Positions 63,728 through 64,000 of a stretch of 64,000 nucleotides of DNA are shown here, one piece after another. Position 1 is the stretch's first letter. Every line of letters begins with the position of its first letter. The translations under genes were made by a program, and so were the position numbers. The notes below the pieces were generated by a model that searched no databases, had not been told where the DNA came from, and saw only the letters and a list, made by a program, of their open reading frames with translations. The stretch comes from Incurvaria masculella (taxonomy: Eukaryota > Arthropoda > Insecta > Lepidoptera > Incurvariidae), in assembly GCA_946894095.1 (NCBI GenBank), contig OX335658.1, forward strand, positions 13,755,001 through 13,819,000, given 5' to 3'.

Positions 63728-63961
63728 GCAGGCCTAATCCTGGAATTACGTAATCAGAAATTAGGAATCCTGACTCGAGAAAACGAGAGCTTTTATAGCG
63801 TATTTCAAAGCGATTTTTTCGACTGAAAACCTTGATTAAATTTAAATACTATGCTACGGAATCTTTTCTTCAAGAAAGTCACTTTGAAAATCGCTTTAAA
63901 TACGGTTTTCTAGACTCAGGATTCCTGATTGCTGATTACGGAATTCCAGGAATATGCCTGC
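63728..63961. mobile_element. 234-bp MITE with about 55-bp TIRs (46616 family)
   Basis: gcaggcctaatcctggaatt and its complement near gaattccaggaatatgcctg; inner cgagaaaac/gttttctag pairs too. It is the short form of the element at 46616. Confidence 0.72.
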
Positions 63962-64000
63962 AGGCCTATGATATAAAATGTTATGATTTGCTAGTTTGGG

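Noticed and set aside
62755..64000. Signal-peptide exon of the convertase within the window
   Set aside because: Only MITEs and AT-rich DNA are visible on the minus strand here; no hydrophobic leader with a phase-0 donor was found.

Overview
This is eukaryotic, AT-rich, intron-rich DNA of insect type, most likely Lepidoptera. The evidence is dense short transposable elements (Helitrons with CTAG ends, foldback MITEs with TTAA target sites, an intact mariner, a BEL/Pao retrotransposon, a Penelope-like fragment, SINEs) and a stretch of TTAGG-type repeats. The species cannot be named from the sequence.

One host gene fills most of the window. It lies on the minus strand from 62754 down to a stop codon at 9795 and encodes a proprotein convertase (furin/kexin subtilisin family), most like neuroendocrine convertase 1 (PC1/3). 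I could assemble 14 exons by hand. All have GT and AG intron ends, all phases agree, and they sum to 2145 nt (714 codons plus stop). The catalytic residues fall in separate exons with the family's spacing: Asp (58.8 kb), His (40.6 kb), oxyanion Asn (27.1 kb) and Ser (25.1 kb). The P domain follows at 22.9, 22.0, 20.4 and 10.2 kb, then a polar C-terminal tail. The signal peptide and early prodomain lie beyond 64000.

The most striking feature is the intron between the last two coding exons. About 8.7 kb of it (11.6-20.34 kb) is a tandem array of roughly 78 copies of a 111-bp unit. The unit is the last 99 bp of the adjoining P-domain exon plus the first 12 bp of the intron, so each copy carries P-domain codons, a 5' splice site and a CACGTG E-box. 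Because 111 is 3 x 37, frames run through the array on both strands and create giant spurious ORFs. The copy next to the exon is identical to it over the 99 bp, so exon and intronic array appear to evolve together.

Layout: 0-9.8 kb, repeats downstream of the gene (Penelope-like fragment, 5S-derived SINE, dispersed GGCCAAGTGCGAGTCGG elements). 9.8-20.5 kb, last two exons and the exon-derived array. 20.5-28.4 kb, compact exon cluster for the core of the enzyme. 28.4-39.5 kb, a large intron with nested Helitrons. 39.5-40.6 kb, two exons. 40.6-58.8 kb, an 18-kb intron holding foldback elements (one with a perfect 216-bp hairpin), TTAGG-like repeats, a recently inserted internally deleted BEL/Pao element and LINE pieces. 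58.8-62.8 kb, prodomain and Asp exons with an intact mariner 44 bp upstream of an acceptor. 62.8-64 kb, MITEs.
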